Origin: DATBIS01 sp036556805
Lineage (GTDB): Bacteria; Actinomycetota; UBA4738; HRBIN12
NCBI GenBank assembly: GCA_036556805.1
Contig: DATBIS010000034.1
Location: forward strand, 1 to 19,912
Direction of reading: 5' to 3'
DNA: 19,912 nucleotides
A model generated the notes under the pieces. That model ran no database searches. It had not been told where the DNA came from and saw only the letters and a list, made by a program, of their open reading frames with translations. The position numbers and the translations under genes are program-made. Position 1 is the stretch's first letter, and the number at the start of each line of letters is the position of its first letter. Positions 7,267-14,321 of this stretch are shown in pieces.

Positions 7267-8844
7267 TCAGACCTCGAGGGCCAGCCGCTCGTCCACCGGC
7301 GCCTCGTGCCGCACGGTCTCCCGACCGGGAATGAATCGGTTCGCCACGAGCGCCGCGACCACGAGCACCAGGCCCCCGACCGTGAGCGCCGTGTGGAACC
7401 CGCCCATGAACGCCTCGCCGTAGGCCAGGCGCACACCGGCGGCCTGCTCGGGCGTAAGGCTCCGCAAGAGCTCAGGGCCGATGAACCCGTGCCCGGCCGC
7501 CGCGCCGATCGACGCCTGTGCCTGCGGCGTCAGCCCGAGCGACGCCAGCGCGGGCCCGAGTGAGCTCTTCAGCTTCGTCGTGAGGATCGTGCCGAGCACC
7601 GCGATCCCGAGCACGCCGCCCACCTCACGGCTCGTGTTCGTCATCGCGGACCCGAGGCCGGCTCGCTGGTGACCGACCGCGTTCATGACCGCCGCGGTCA
7701 TCGGCGCCATCGTCGCGCCCATGCCGTGGCCCATGATCACGAACACCGGCAGCATGAACCAATACGACGAGTCCACCTGCAGCGTGAGGCCGAGGATCAG
7801 CAACCCCGCCCCCGCGAGCAGCAGGCCGTACGTCATCGGCGCGCGCGAGCCGTGTTGCTGCGCGTACCGTCCGGCGAGCGGCGCCGTCACGATGATCGTC
7901 ACCGTCATCGGCAGGAATCGGATGCCCGCCTGGAACGGCGAGTAGCCGTGGATGCCCTGCATGTACAGCGACAGGAAGAAGAACGTCGCGAACATGCCGA
8001 GCGACACCGAGAACGCGACGGTGTTGCCTGCCGAGAACGCAGGGATCCGGAAGAAGCGAAGCGGCATCATCGCGTGCTCGTTCCGCCGCTCCCACGTGAT
8101 GAACGCGACGAGCAGCACGGCCGCCGCCGCGAGCGAGGTCACGATCAACGGATCGCTCCAACCCAGCTGGTTCGCCTCGATGAGGCCGTAGGTCGCTGTG
8201 AAGAGCGTGCCGGTGCCGAGCAGGAGCCCGGGGATGTCCAGGTACCTCGCCTCGTCCGAGCGCGACTCGCGCACCGTGCGCGTCGCCACCAGGAACGCGG
8301 CGATCCCGATCGGCACGTTCAGGAAGAACACCGATGCCCAGCCGAGGTGCTCGACCATGAGGCCACCCACCGTCGGACCCAGCGCGAGCGCGAGGCCCGA
8401 CATGCCGGCCCAGAGGCCGATCGCCTTCGCGCGCTCGCTCGGCGGGAACGTCACGGTGATGATCGAGAGCGTGCCCGGCATGAGCAGCGCGCCCCCGATG
8501 CCCTGCAGGAAGCGAAACACCACGAGCTGGCCCGTGGTCTGGGAGAGGCCGCACGCAAGCGAGAACGTGGTGAACGTCGCGAGCCCGATGAGGAACGTGC
8601 GCTTGCGCCCGTACTTGTCGCCGAGGATGCCACCGGTGAGGAGCAGGGACGCGAACGCGAGCACGTAGCCGTCGACGATCCATTGCAGTCCGGACACGCC
8701 GGCGCCGAGGTCGGTGCTGATGCGTGGGAGGGCGACGTTCACGACGGTGTTGTCGAGCATCGCCATCGCGAGCGCGAAGCACATCGTGAGCAGGACGATG
8801 ACCTTCTCGCGCGCGTTGTCTCCCTCGAAACCGAAGAGACTCAC
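7267..8844 (-). CDS. MFS transporter, DHA2 (EmrB/QacA) drug:proton antiporter family
   Basis: The 525-residue protein has the length and about 14 hydrophobic segments expected of the DHA2 family. Signature motifs are present: LDNTVVNVALP (30-40, TM1 motif D1), GGILGDKYGRKR (71-82, motif A between TM2 and TM3) and GPTVGG (156-161, antiporter motif C). These predict proton-driven export of drugs or other amphipathic compounds across the cytoplasmic membrane. The substrate cannot be read from the sequence. The GTG start has a good Shine-Dalgarno (GGAGG, five bases upstream). It lies 83 bases downstream of the DUF4129 gene on the same strand, so read-through from the moxR operon is possible. No TetR or MarR regulator is adjacent. 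Confidence 0.93.
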   Translation of the reverse strand: MSLFGFEGDNAREKVIVLLTMCFALAMAMLDNTVVNVALPRISTDLGAGVSGLQWIVDGYVLAFASLLLTGGILGDKYGRKRTFLIGLATFTTFSLACGLSQTTGQLVVFRFLQGIGGALLMPGTLSIITVTFPPSERAKAIGLWAGMSGLALALGPTVGGLMVEHLGWASVFFLNVPIGIAAFLVATRTVRESRSDEARYLDIPGLLLGTGTLFTATYGLIEANQLGWSDPLIVTSLAAAAVLLVAFITWERRNEHAMMPLRFFRIPAFSAGNTVAFSVSLGMFATFFFLSLYMQGIHGYSPFQAGIRFLPMTVTIIVTAPLAGRYAQQHGSRAPMTYGLLLAGAGLLILGLTLQVDSSYWFMLPVFVIMGHGMGATMAPMTAAVMNAVGHQRAGLGSAMTNTSREVGGVLGIAVLGTILTTKLKSSLGPALASLGLTPQAQASIGAAAGHGFIGPELLRSLTPEQAAGVRLAYGEAFMGGFHTALTVGGLVLVVAALVANRFIPGRETVRHEAPVDERLALEV

Positions 8845-8849
8845 GAATT

Positions 8850-8854
8850 CCTCC
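8850..8854 (-). promoter_or_regulatory. Shine-Dalgarno for the MFS transporter
   Basis: On the minus strand GGAGG is followed by AATTC and then GTG at 8844. The five-base spacing fixes this start. The 83-base gap behind it shows no convincing -35/-10 pair and no hairpin. Confidence 0.7.
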
Positions 8855-8927
8855 AGGTTGGTCGGCGGGCTGGGAACCTAGGGTGTGCAACCAAGCCTAC
8901 GGCAGAACTCTTCCCGCGCCAGCCAAA

Positions 8928-10238
8928 TCAGGTTCGGCCGGGCCGGGCGCCGCGCGGACGCCGCAGCATCTGCACCAGCGCCCGCTGCTGCCGGTCGAGC
9001 TCGCGCACCTCGGACTCCGGCGGCTGGACGTCCCCGTACCGGACGTCCTCGTACGCGCGCGTGAGCGCTCCGAAGCCCTCGCGGGCCTCGGGGAAGGCCT
9101 CGCCCACGACCGGTTCGAACTCGGCCGGCGTGAGGGATCCGTCCTTCGAGACGCCGCTGCGATCGAGCGCGAGCAGGGCCTCCGCGTACCAGCGCCGGAT
9201 GCGATCGTCCGGCAGCTCGCGGCGCGCCCGCCCCGTCGCGACGGGTTCGGTCATGACCTTCTCCATCGTCGGGCGCGACGGTGTCCGGGCCCCGACCGGC
9301 TCCTCGGCGGTGGGCCTGATCCGTCGGAGGAACCGGTAGGCCGCGACCGCGAGGAGGACGAGCACCACGAATCCGAGGAACCTCGCCCACGGCCAGCTGC
9401 CGCCGGTGCTCGGATCGAGGGACACGCGGTCGAGGCGGTCGCCGAGGCGTTCGAGCGCCTCGCGGAGCGCCTCGGGGTTCAGGTGGATCCGCTGGAACAG
9501 CCAGAAGACCGGCTGCGCGAGGAAGACCAGCACGTGGATGAGCGCGTAGAGGCTCCACCCGATCGCGCCGGTCACGAATGCGCCGACGCGGTCGAGGCCG
9601 CCGCCGCGCATCCCGAGGGCGGCGCCGAGGAACGTGAGCGCCGCGAAGCACCAGGCGAGCAGGTGGGCGCTCGTGAGCCATTGCGAGCGGTCCTCGGCTT
9701 CGACGTTCGGGTCGTCCCACACGGACAGCGCGCGGCTGGAGAACGAGGCCACGAAGAAGAGCGGGATGAGCATGGCGAGCGGGAACCGCCAGATCTGCAG
9801 GTGGCCGCCGCCGGCGGCGATCACGGCCTCGACGCCGAGCGCAGCGGCACCCCACGCGATCTCACCGTGCAGCGGATCCAGGCGACCCCGGAACGCGATG
9901 CGAGCCGCCCTCGCCGCGAGGAGCGCGGATGCCACGAACGACAGGACGATCGCCGAGAGGTCGCCGTGCGCGGTCGCGGCCCCGACCGCGGCGGCGATGC
10001 CTCCCACCGCGAGAGGAAGGTTCTCGACGTGGCGGAAGCGCGACAGCACGTACACGGCGGCGGTGAACGCGGTCAGGAACGCGAGCGCGAACACGGCGAC
10101 GGCGCCGCTCGTCTCGTCGCCGCGGGACATCACGAGGTGCACCGGCAGCGCGAGCGCGCACGCCTCCGCCAGCCCCGCGAGCGTCACGACGCGGAGGCCG
10201 GCGTTCGGCGGGGTCGACGGGACGGCGCGAACGCTCAC
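8928..10238 (-). CDS. Multi-pass membrane protein with C-terminal DUF4129, lacking a transglutaminase domain
   Basis: The protein has 436 residues. About the first 270 are hydrophobic, with seven to eight likely membrane segments. One further helix follows (FLGFVVLVLLAVAAYRFL), and a DUF4129 domain lies at about 344-403 (RRWYAEALLALDRSG, then LTPAEFEP, then LTRAYEDVRYGD). TgpA-type proteins usually carry membrane helices, an external transglutaminase-like core with Cys-His-Asp, one helix and DUF4129. Here the space for the core holds only a short polar stretch, and no transglutaminase motif is visible. The GTG start overlaps the TGA of the DUF58 gene (GTGA, 10235-10238) and has GGAGG five bases upstream. 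It is the third gene of a moxR-DUF58-DUF4129 operon. Confidence 0.85.
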   Translation of the reverse strand: MSVRAVPSTPPNAGLRVVTLAGLAEACALALPVHLVMSRGDETSGAVAVFALAFLTAFTAAVYVLSRFRHVENLPLAVGGIAAAVGAATAHGDLSAIVLSFVASALLAARAARIAFRGRLDPLHGEIAWGAAALGVEAVIAAGGGHLQIWRFPLAMLIPLFFVASFSSRALSVWDDPNVEAEDRSQWLTSAHLLAWCFAALTFLGAALGMRGGGLDRVGAFVTGAIGWSLYALIHVLVFLAQPVFWLFQRIHLNPEALREALERLGDRLDRVSLDPSTGGSWPWARFLGFVVLVLLAVAAYRFLRRIRPTAEEPVGARTPSRPTMEKVMTEPVATGRARRELPDDRIRRWYAEALLALDRSGVSKDGSLTPAEFEPVVGEAFPEAREGFGALTRAYEDVRYGDVQPPESEVRELDRQQRALVQMLRRPRGARPGRT

Positions 10239-11332
10239 CCCCGCCTCCGCTCGAGCGGCGAGACGTGGACGACGTCGGTCCCGCGCCGCCGCAGGACCTC
10301 CATCTCGTACCGGAGCGCGTCACCCGGCGCGGGGGACAGCACGAGCACCGTGGTGCGCCGCACCAGGCGGCGACCGACCTCACGCAGCACCGGCGCGAGG
10401 TCGTTCGTGGGCTGGTTCGGCATGCGGGCGAGCGCGGTGAAGAGCACGGCCTCCTGACCGGCGGAGGTCGCGGGCGCGATGCGCAGGGGGCCGCGTCCCT
10501 TGCGCAGGTGCGTGTTCGCGACGAGGCCCACTCGCCAGCCGGCCGCGATCGCCTGGCGGGCCGCGTAGCTCGCCCATCCGATCGTCTCCTCGGCGAGCGC
10601 GTCGTCCACGGATTGCCAGAACGGCTCCCCGTGCGCGACGTCGAGCGCGAAGATCACCTCCGCGCTCCTCGTTGGGTCGAACCTTTTCGTCTGGAGCGTG
10701 CCGGCGTGCGCCGAGAGCCGCCAGTGCACGTGGTGCATCGGATCTCCTGGCTCGTAGTCGCGGACGCCGGCGAAGTGCTCGCGATCCTCGAACAGGCGGG
10801 CCGCGGGGGCCGGCGCGCCGAACGGCAGCGAACGCCGCACGCGCAGCGGCACGCCGACCGCGAGCTCGGGCATCACGAGCAGCGGGCGGTCGAGCTGAAT
10901 CGACCGGCGGATCGGGGAGAGGTCGAAGGGATCCGCGAGGTCGACGTCGATCGGCTCGAACCAGTACTCCCCGCGATGGGGAGCGACGATCGGCAGGCGG
11001 AGCGTCGCCTCGCTCCGGCCCGGCATCGTGAGGCGGCGGCGATGACCGTGGAACCCGAGCAGCGCGACGTCGGCGGAGGGCAGGAGCCCCTCGGGAAGCG
11101 CGAGGTTCACGCGCACGATCGGCAGCGGCACGCGCTTCTCGTTGCGCATCGCGACCCGGATCGCGATGTCCTCCCCCGCGAACGCACGCGCGGGCTCGAT
11201 CTCCGCCTCCACCGTGACCCCTCGCCACGCGGTTCTCGCCCACCATTGGCCGGCGAGGGCGATCGAGCCGACGGCGGCCGCCCACAGCAGCACGATGAAG
11301 ACGCCCCAGGCGATCGCGATGATGCCGGCCAC
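10235..11332 (-). CDS. DUF58 domain-containing membrane protein (formal start; true start may be 11374)
   Basis: From GTG 11332 the protein has 365 residues. The N-terminal hydrophobic region is IIAIAWGVFIVLLWAAAVGS, then an external-type beta domain (about 40-140), then the DUF58 signature RDYEPGDPMHHVHWRLSA (191-208) and a vWA-like fold that continues to the C-terminus. DUF58 proteins work with MoxR AAA+ ATPases, probably as folding or assembly factors for cell-envelope or metal-dependent complexes. The frame continues in phase upstream to 11374, where it would add TDRERRRAALLLAG, a basic head that completes the first membrane helix; see the separate entry. There is no Shine-Dalgarno before 11332, which favours the longer form. 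Confidence 0.9.
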   Translation of the reverse strand: MAGIIAIAWGVFIVLLWAAAVGSIALAGQWWARTAWRGVTVEAEIEPARAFAGEDIAIRVAMRNEKRVPLPIVRVNLALPEGLLPSADVALLGFHGHRRRLTMPGRSEATLRLPIVAPHRGEYWFEPIDVDLADPFDLSPIRRSIQLDRPLLVMPELAVGVPLRVRRSLPFGAPAPAARLFEDREHFAGVRDYEPGDPMHHVHWRLSAHAGTLQTKRFDPTRSAEVIFALDVAHGEPFWQSVDDALAEETIGWASYAARQAIAAGWRVGLVANTHLRKGRGPLRIAPATSAGQEAVLFTALARMPNQPTNDLAPVLREVGRRLVRRTTVLVLSPAPGDALRYEMEVLRRRGTDVVHVSPLERRRG

Positions 11333-11374
11333 GCCCGCAAGCAGCAGGGCCGCGCGGCGGCGTTCGCGGTCCGT
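11333..11374 (-). other. In-frame N-terminal extension of the DUF58 gene beginning with ACG
   Basis: Fourteen codons in frame with the DUF58 gene encode a basic head (DRERRR) and the first half of a membrane helix (AALLLAG). The first codon, at 11374-11372 on the minus strand, is ACG, one base from ATG. It is preceded at five bases by GGAGGG within the last codons of moxR. The spacing and protein chemistry are those of a real start; the codon is not. Confidence 0.5.
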
Positions 11375-11375
11375 G

Positions 11376-12332
11376 CTATCCCTCCCGGAACTCCGTGGGG
11401 ACGTCGACCGACCGCATGACCTCGCGAAGGATCTCCTCCGCCGATCGGTCGCGGATCCTTGCGTCGGTGGTCGCCACCAACCGGTGGCGGAACACGGGAT
11501 CGGCGAGCACCTTCACGTCGTCGGGCAGGACGTAGTCGCGGCCGTCGAGCAGCGCGATCGCGCGCGCAGCGTCGCCCATCTGCTCGACGGCGCGCGGGCT
11601 CACGCCCACCGCGAGCTCGGGGTGCTCCCGCGTGGCCGTCGCGATCGCGATCACGTAGCGGCGCACCGCGTGCTCGAGGCGCACGTCGCCGACGAGGCCG
11701 CGCAGCTCCGCGAGCGGCGGCACCTCGCGCAGCGGCTCGGAGGGGAGGACCCGGTCCTCCGGGCGTGCCGTGAGGATCCGTTCTTCCTCCGCCTCGGTGG
11801 GGTAGCCGAGCCGGACCCGCAACAGGAACCGGTCGAGCTGCGCCTCGGGCAGCGGGAACGTCCCCTCGAGCTCGATCGGGTTCTGGGTGGCGAGCACGAA
11901 GAACGGCTCCGGCAGCGGGTAGGTGGTGCCGTCGGCCGTGACCTGGTGCTCCTGCATCGCCTCGAGGAGCGCGGCCTGGGTCTTCGGGGTGGCGCGGTTG
12001 ATCTCGTCGGCGAGCAGCACCTGCGTGAAGATCGGACCCTGCCGGAACTCGAACTCGTTCGTTCGCAGGTTGAGGACGGACGCCCCCGTGATGTCGGACG
12101 GCATGAGGTCCGGCGTGAACTGCACGCGCTGGAACGTGAGCCCGAGGAGTCGCGAGAGGATGCGCACGAGCGTCGTCTTTCCGACGCCAGGCACGTCGTC
12201 GACGAGCACGTGCGAGCCGGTGAGGACGCCGACGAGAACCAGTCGCAACGGATCGGCCATGCCGAACAAGCGCCGATCCACGACCGACGCGAGCTCGTCG
12301 TAGAGCTTCCTCGCGCGTTCCGGGTCGGCCAT
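11376..12332 (-). CDS. moxR: MoxR family AAA+ ATPase
   Basis: This is a 318-residue protein of normal MoxR length. Walker A is DVPGVGKTT (46-54, Lys52), Walker B is VLLADE (105-110, Asp109, Glu110) followed by INRATPKTQAALLEAM, and sensor 1 is ATQNP (148-152). The C-terminal half is the lid domain typical of the family. MoxR proteins are ATP-driven chaperone-like motors that act with DUF58/vWA proteins encoded next to them, as here. The ATG start lies six bases after a -10-like TATGCT and no Shine-Dalgarno is present, so the mRNA may be leaderless. It is the first gene of the moxR-DUF58-DUF4129 unit. Confidence 0.95.
   Translation of the reverse strand: MADPERARKLYDELASVVDRRLFGMADPLRLVLVGVLTGSHVLVDDVPGVGKTTLVRILSRLLGLTFQRVQFTPDLMPSDITGASVLNLRTNEFEFRQGPIFTQVLLADEINRATPKTQAALLEAMQEHQVTADGTTYPLPEPFFVLATQNPIELEGTFPLPEAQLDRFLLRVRLGYPTEAEEERILTARPEDRVLPSEPLREVPPLAELRGLVGDVRLEHAVRRYVIAIATATREHPELAVGVSPRAVEQMGDAARAIALLDGRDYVLPDDVKVLADPVFRHRLVATTDARIRDRSAEEILREVMRSVDVPTEFREG
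11380..11385 (-). promoter_or_regulatory. Strong Shine-Dalgarno before an ACG codon
   Basis: The minus strand reads GGGAGGGATAGCACG: GGAGGG, then five bases that include the moxR stop TAG, then ACG. No canonical start codon follows at usable distance; the next in frame is GTG 42 bases further on, without a ribosome binding site. Confidence 0.5.
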
Positions 12333-12338
12333 CGCACC

Positions 12339-12344
12339 AGCATA
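12339..12344 (-). promoter_or_regulatory. -10 box of a predicted leaderless moxR promoter
   Basis: The minus strand reads TATGCT followed by GGTGCG and then the ATG at 12332. The last T is seven bases before the A of the start codon, the normal distance from a -10 box to a transcription start, so transcription should begin at the start codon. No clear -35 element was found. Confidence 0.5.
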
Positions 12345-12406
12345 GGACGCCTACCGAGGCGCCGATCTTGCGCTTTCCTGCTCCCGGATACGGGCGCTCG
12401 CGCACG

Positions 12407-12412
12407 TAGGAT
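12407..12412 (+). promoter_or_regulatory. -10 box of the propeller/ABC operon, probably leaderless
   Basis: TAGGAT ends eight bases before the ATG at 12421, predicting a transcription start at or within two bases of the start codon. No Shine-Dalgarno is present. It faces away from the moxR -10 box 60 bases to the left. No clear -35 element was found. Confidence 0.45.
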
Positions 12413-12420
12413 GGCCGCGC

Positions 12421-13428
12421 ATGCGAACGAGGGGAGGTCCCGCCGCTCTCGCCGTGCCGCTCGCGTTCGTCGTGCTCGCGGCGGTCGCGACCGGCTGCTC
12501 CAGCGATCGCAGCGTCCTCGTGCCCGGCACGTCGTCGCCGGGGACCTCCGCGTCGCCGCCCCCGCCGAGCGTCACCGCGCTCGACAGCACGCAGGTCGCC
12601 CCGGGTCCCGTCGGCATCGCCGCGGGATTCGGCAGCGTCTGGGTGGTGAGCGCCGGCACGCCGACGCTGTCGCGTCTCGCGCAGGGCAGCGGTACGGTGC
12701 AGGCCACGGTCCCGGTCGGCGAGGGCGCGCGGCAGGTCGCCGTGGGGTTCGACTCGGTGTGGGTGTCGAACTCGGCGGCCGACTCCGTGACGCGCGTCGA
12801 GCCCGAAACCGACAGCGCCGCCGTGACGATTCCCGTGTGCGACGCGCCGGACGGGTTCGCGGTGACGTCGGCGGCGATGTGGGTCGTGTGCTCCGGCTCG
12901 GCCACCGTCGCGCGCATCGATCCCCGCACGAACGTCGTCGTCACGCAGGTGCCGGTCGGGCTCGAGCCGCACTTCGCCATCGGAGCTTTCGGATCGGTCT
13001 GGGTGTCGAACGCCGGCGGTGCGAGCGTGAGTCGCATCGACCCGCGCGCGGGCGCGGTGATCGGGACGATCCCGACCGGCTTCGGCCCGCGCGCCCTCAC
13101 CGCGTTCGCCGGCAGCGTGTGGGTGTCGAACACCGAGGGAGCCGCCGTGCAACGCCTGGACCCCACGACGTCGCAGGTGACCGAGACCATCCCGACGCCG
13201 GCCTTTCCCGACGGGCTGCTGCCGGTCGCCGGATCGCTCTGGGTGGCCTCCCAGGTCGGACCGGAGCTCGCGAGGATCGACCCGCGATCGAACGCGATCG
13301 CCGACACGCACGCGGTGGGAGACCACCCGCGCGTCCCGGCCGACCAGCTGCTCGCGCTCGCCGACGGGGCCCTGTGGCTACCGATCTTCGAAGGAGACCG
13401 GGTCGTGAAGGTCGCCATCCCGCTCTGA
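12421..13428 (+). CDS. YncE-like seven-bladed beta-propeller lipoprotein
   Basis: This 335-residue protein has a signal peptide (basic MRTRGG, hydrophobic core LAVPLAFVVLAAVA) ending in a lipobox-like ATGC with Cys26, so a lipid-anchored exported protein is likely. A Ser/Pro-rich linker (about 30-52) follows. Seven repeats of about 42 residues then begin near residue 68, each with a core like FGSVWVSN and most followed by a RIDP-like turn (MWVVC, VARIDPRTN; SVWVSN, SRIDPRAG; SLWVAS, ARIDPRSN; the last LWLPIFEGDRVV). This is the pattern of YVTN/YncE propellers, which bind ligands or proteins; the partner is unknown. The ABC ATPase gene starts two bases after its stop, so the three genes are probably one transcript. 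Confidence 0.88.
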   Translation: MRTRGGPAALAVPLAFVVLAAVATGCSSDRSVLVPGTSSPGTSASPPPPSVTALDSTQVAPGPVGIAAGFGSVWVVSAGTPTLSRLAQGSGTVQATVPVGEGARQVAVGFDSVWVSNSAADSVTRVEPETDSAAVTIPVCDAPDGFAVTSAAMWVVCSGSATVARIDPRTNVVVTQVPVGLEPHFAIGAFGSVWVSNAGGASVSRIDPRAGAVIGTIPTGFGPRALTAFAGSVWVSNTEGAAVQRLDPTTSQVTETIPTPAFPDGLLPVAGSLWVASQVGPELARIDPRSNAIADTHAVGDHPRVPADQLLALADGALWLPIFEGDRVVKVAIPL

Positions 13429-13430
13429 CG

Positions 13431-14321
13431 GTGCTGGAGCTCGTCGACCTTTCCCGCCGCTACGGGGACGTGGTCGCGCTCGACCGCGTGTCGTTCGCCG
13501 TGCCGGAGGGGACGATCGTCGGCTTCGTCGGCCCGAACGGCGCCGGGAAGACCACCGCGATGCGCATCGCCCTCGGCGTGCTCGAGCCCGACACCGGCAC
13601 CGTGCGCTGGCGCGGAAACGCCGTCGACGCGGACGCGCGCCGGCGGTTCGGCTACATGCCGGAGGAGCGCGGCCTCTACCCGAAGATGAAGGTCCTCGAG
13701 CAGCTCGAGTACCTCGCGCGGCTGCACGGGCTGTCGAAGGGTGAGGCGCGCCGTCGCTCGGTGGACGTCGTCGATCTGCTGGGCGTGACCGAGCGGGCCG
13801 GCGACCGCGTCGAGGCTCTCTCCCTCGGCAACCAGCAACGCGTGCAGCTCTCCGCGGCGCTCGTGCACGCGCCCGAGGTCCTCGTGCTCGACGAGCCCTT
13901 CAGCGGACTCGACCCGATCGGCGTCGACGTGCTCTCCGGCGTCCTGCGCGCCCAAGCCGATCGCGGGGTCCCGGTGGTGTTCTCGAGCCACCAGCTCGAG
14001 CTCGTCGAGCGCCTCTGCGACGCGGTCGTGCTCATCAACCTCGGCCGCGTCGTCACCCAGGGCTCGATCGACGAGCTGCGCGCGTCGCGCGATCGCCGAC
14101 TGCTGCGCGTCGAGGTCTCGGGCGGGGACGCGCGCTGGTTCGACGCCGTCCCGGGCATTCGGCTGGAGGACCGGCGAGACGAGGCCGTGCTGCTCGCGCT
14201 CGGAGAGGGAGTGGACGAGCAGCGCGTGCTCGACGTCGCGCGCGCCACCGGTGACGTCCGGCACTTCAGCCGCGTTCGCCCCACGCTCGCCGAGCTGTTC
14301 CGCGAGGCCGTGCAACCGTGA
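13431..14321 (+). CDS. ABC transporter ATP-binding protein, NatA-like with DUF4162 tail
   Basis: I place the start at GTG 13431 (V/M-LELVDLSRRYGDVVALD), the standard beginning of the ABC fold; the frame is open much further upstream but that part is the shadow of the lipoprotein and moxR genes. The protein has 296 residues. Walker A is GPNGAGKTT (34-42), the loop GYMPEERGLYPKM (74-86) replaces the usual Q-loop as in NatA relatives, the signature is LSLGNQQ (130-136), Walker B is VLVLDEP (150-156), the D-loop is SGLD, and the switch His is 187. About 80 residues after the ATPase domain correspond to the DUF4162 region. It overlaps the permease gene by GTGA. The likely role is ATP-driven export with the next gene. 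Confidence 0.94.
   Translation: MLELVDLSRRYGDVVALDRVSFAVPEGTIVGFVGPNGAGKTTAMRIALGVLEPDTGTVRWRGNAVDADARRRFGYMPEERGLYPKMKVLEQLEYLARLHGLSKGEARRRSVDVVDLLGVTERAGDRVEALSLGNQQRVQLSAALVHAPEVLVLDEPFSGLDPIGVDVLSGVLRAQADRGVPVVFSSHQLELVERLCDAVVLINLGRVVTQGSIDELRASRDRRLLRVEVSGGDARWFDAVPGIRLEDRRDEAVLLALGEGVDEQRVLDVARATGDVRHFSRVRPTLAELFREAVQP

Noticed and set aside
8845..8927. Promoter or operator in the gap upstream of the MFS transporter
   Set aside because: TAGGTT occurs on the minus strand and CCTAGG is a 6-bp palindrome, but no -35 at proper spacing and no extended symmetry support a site.
11142..13430. Long in-frame upstream extension of the ABC ATPase
   Set aside because: It runs antisense to the DUF58 and moxR genes and out of frame with the lipoprotein; the ABC fold begins naturally at 13431.
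12351..14315. A 654-codon minus-strand open frame opposite the lipoprotein and ABC ATPase genes
   Set aside because: The plus strand encodes two clear families here (YVTN propeller, ABC ATPase with all motifs); the antisense product has no recognisable fold.
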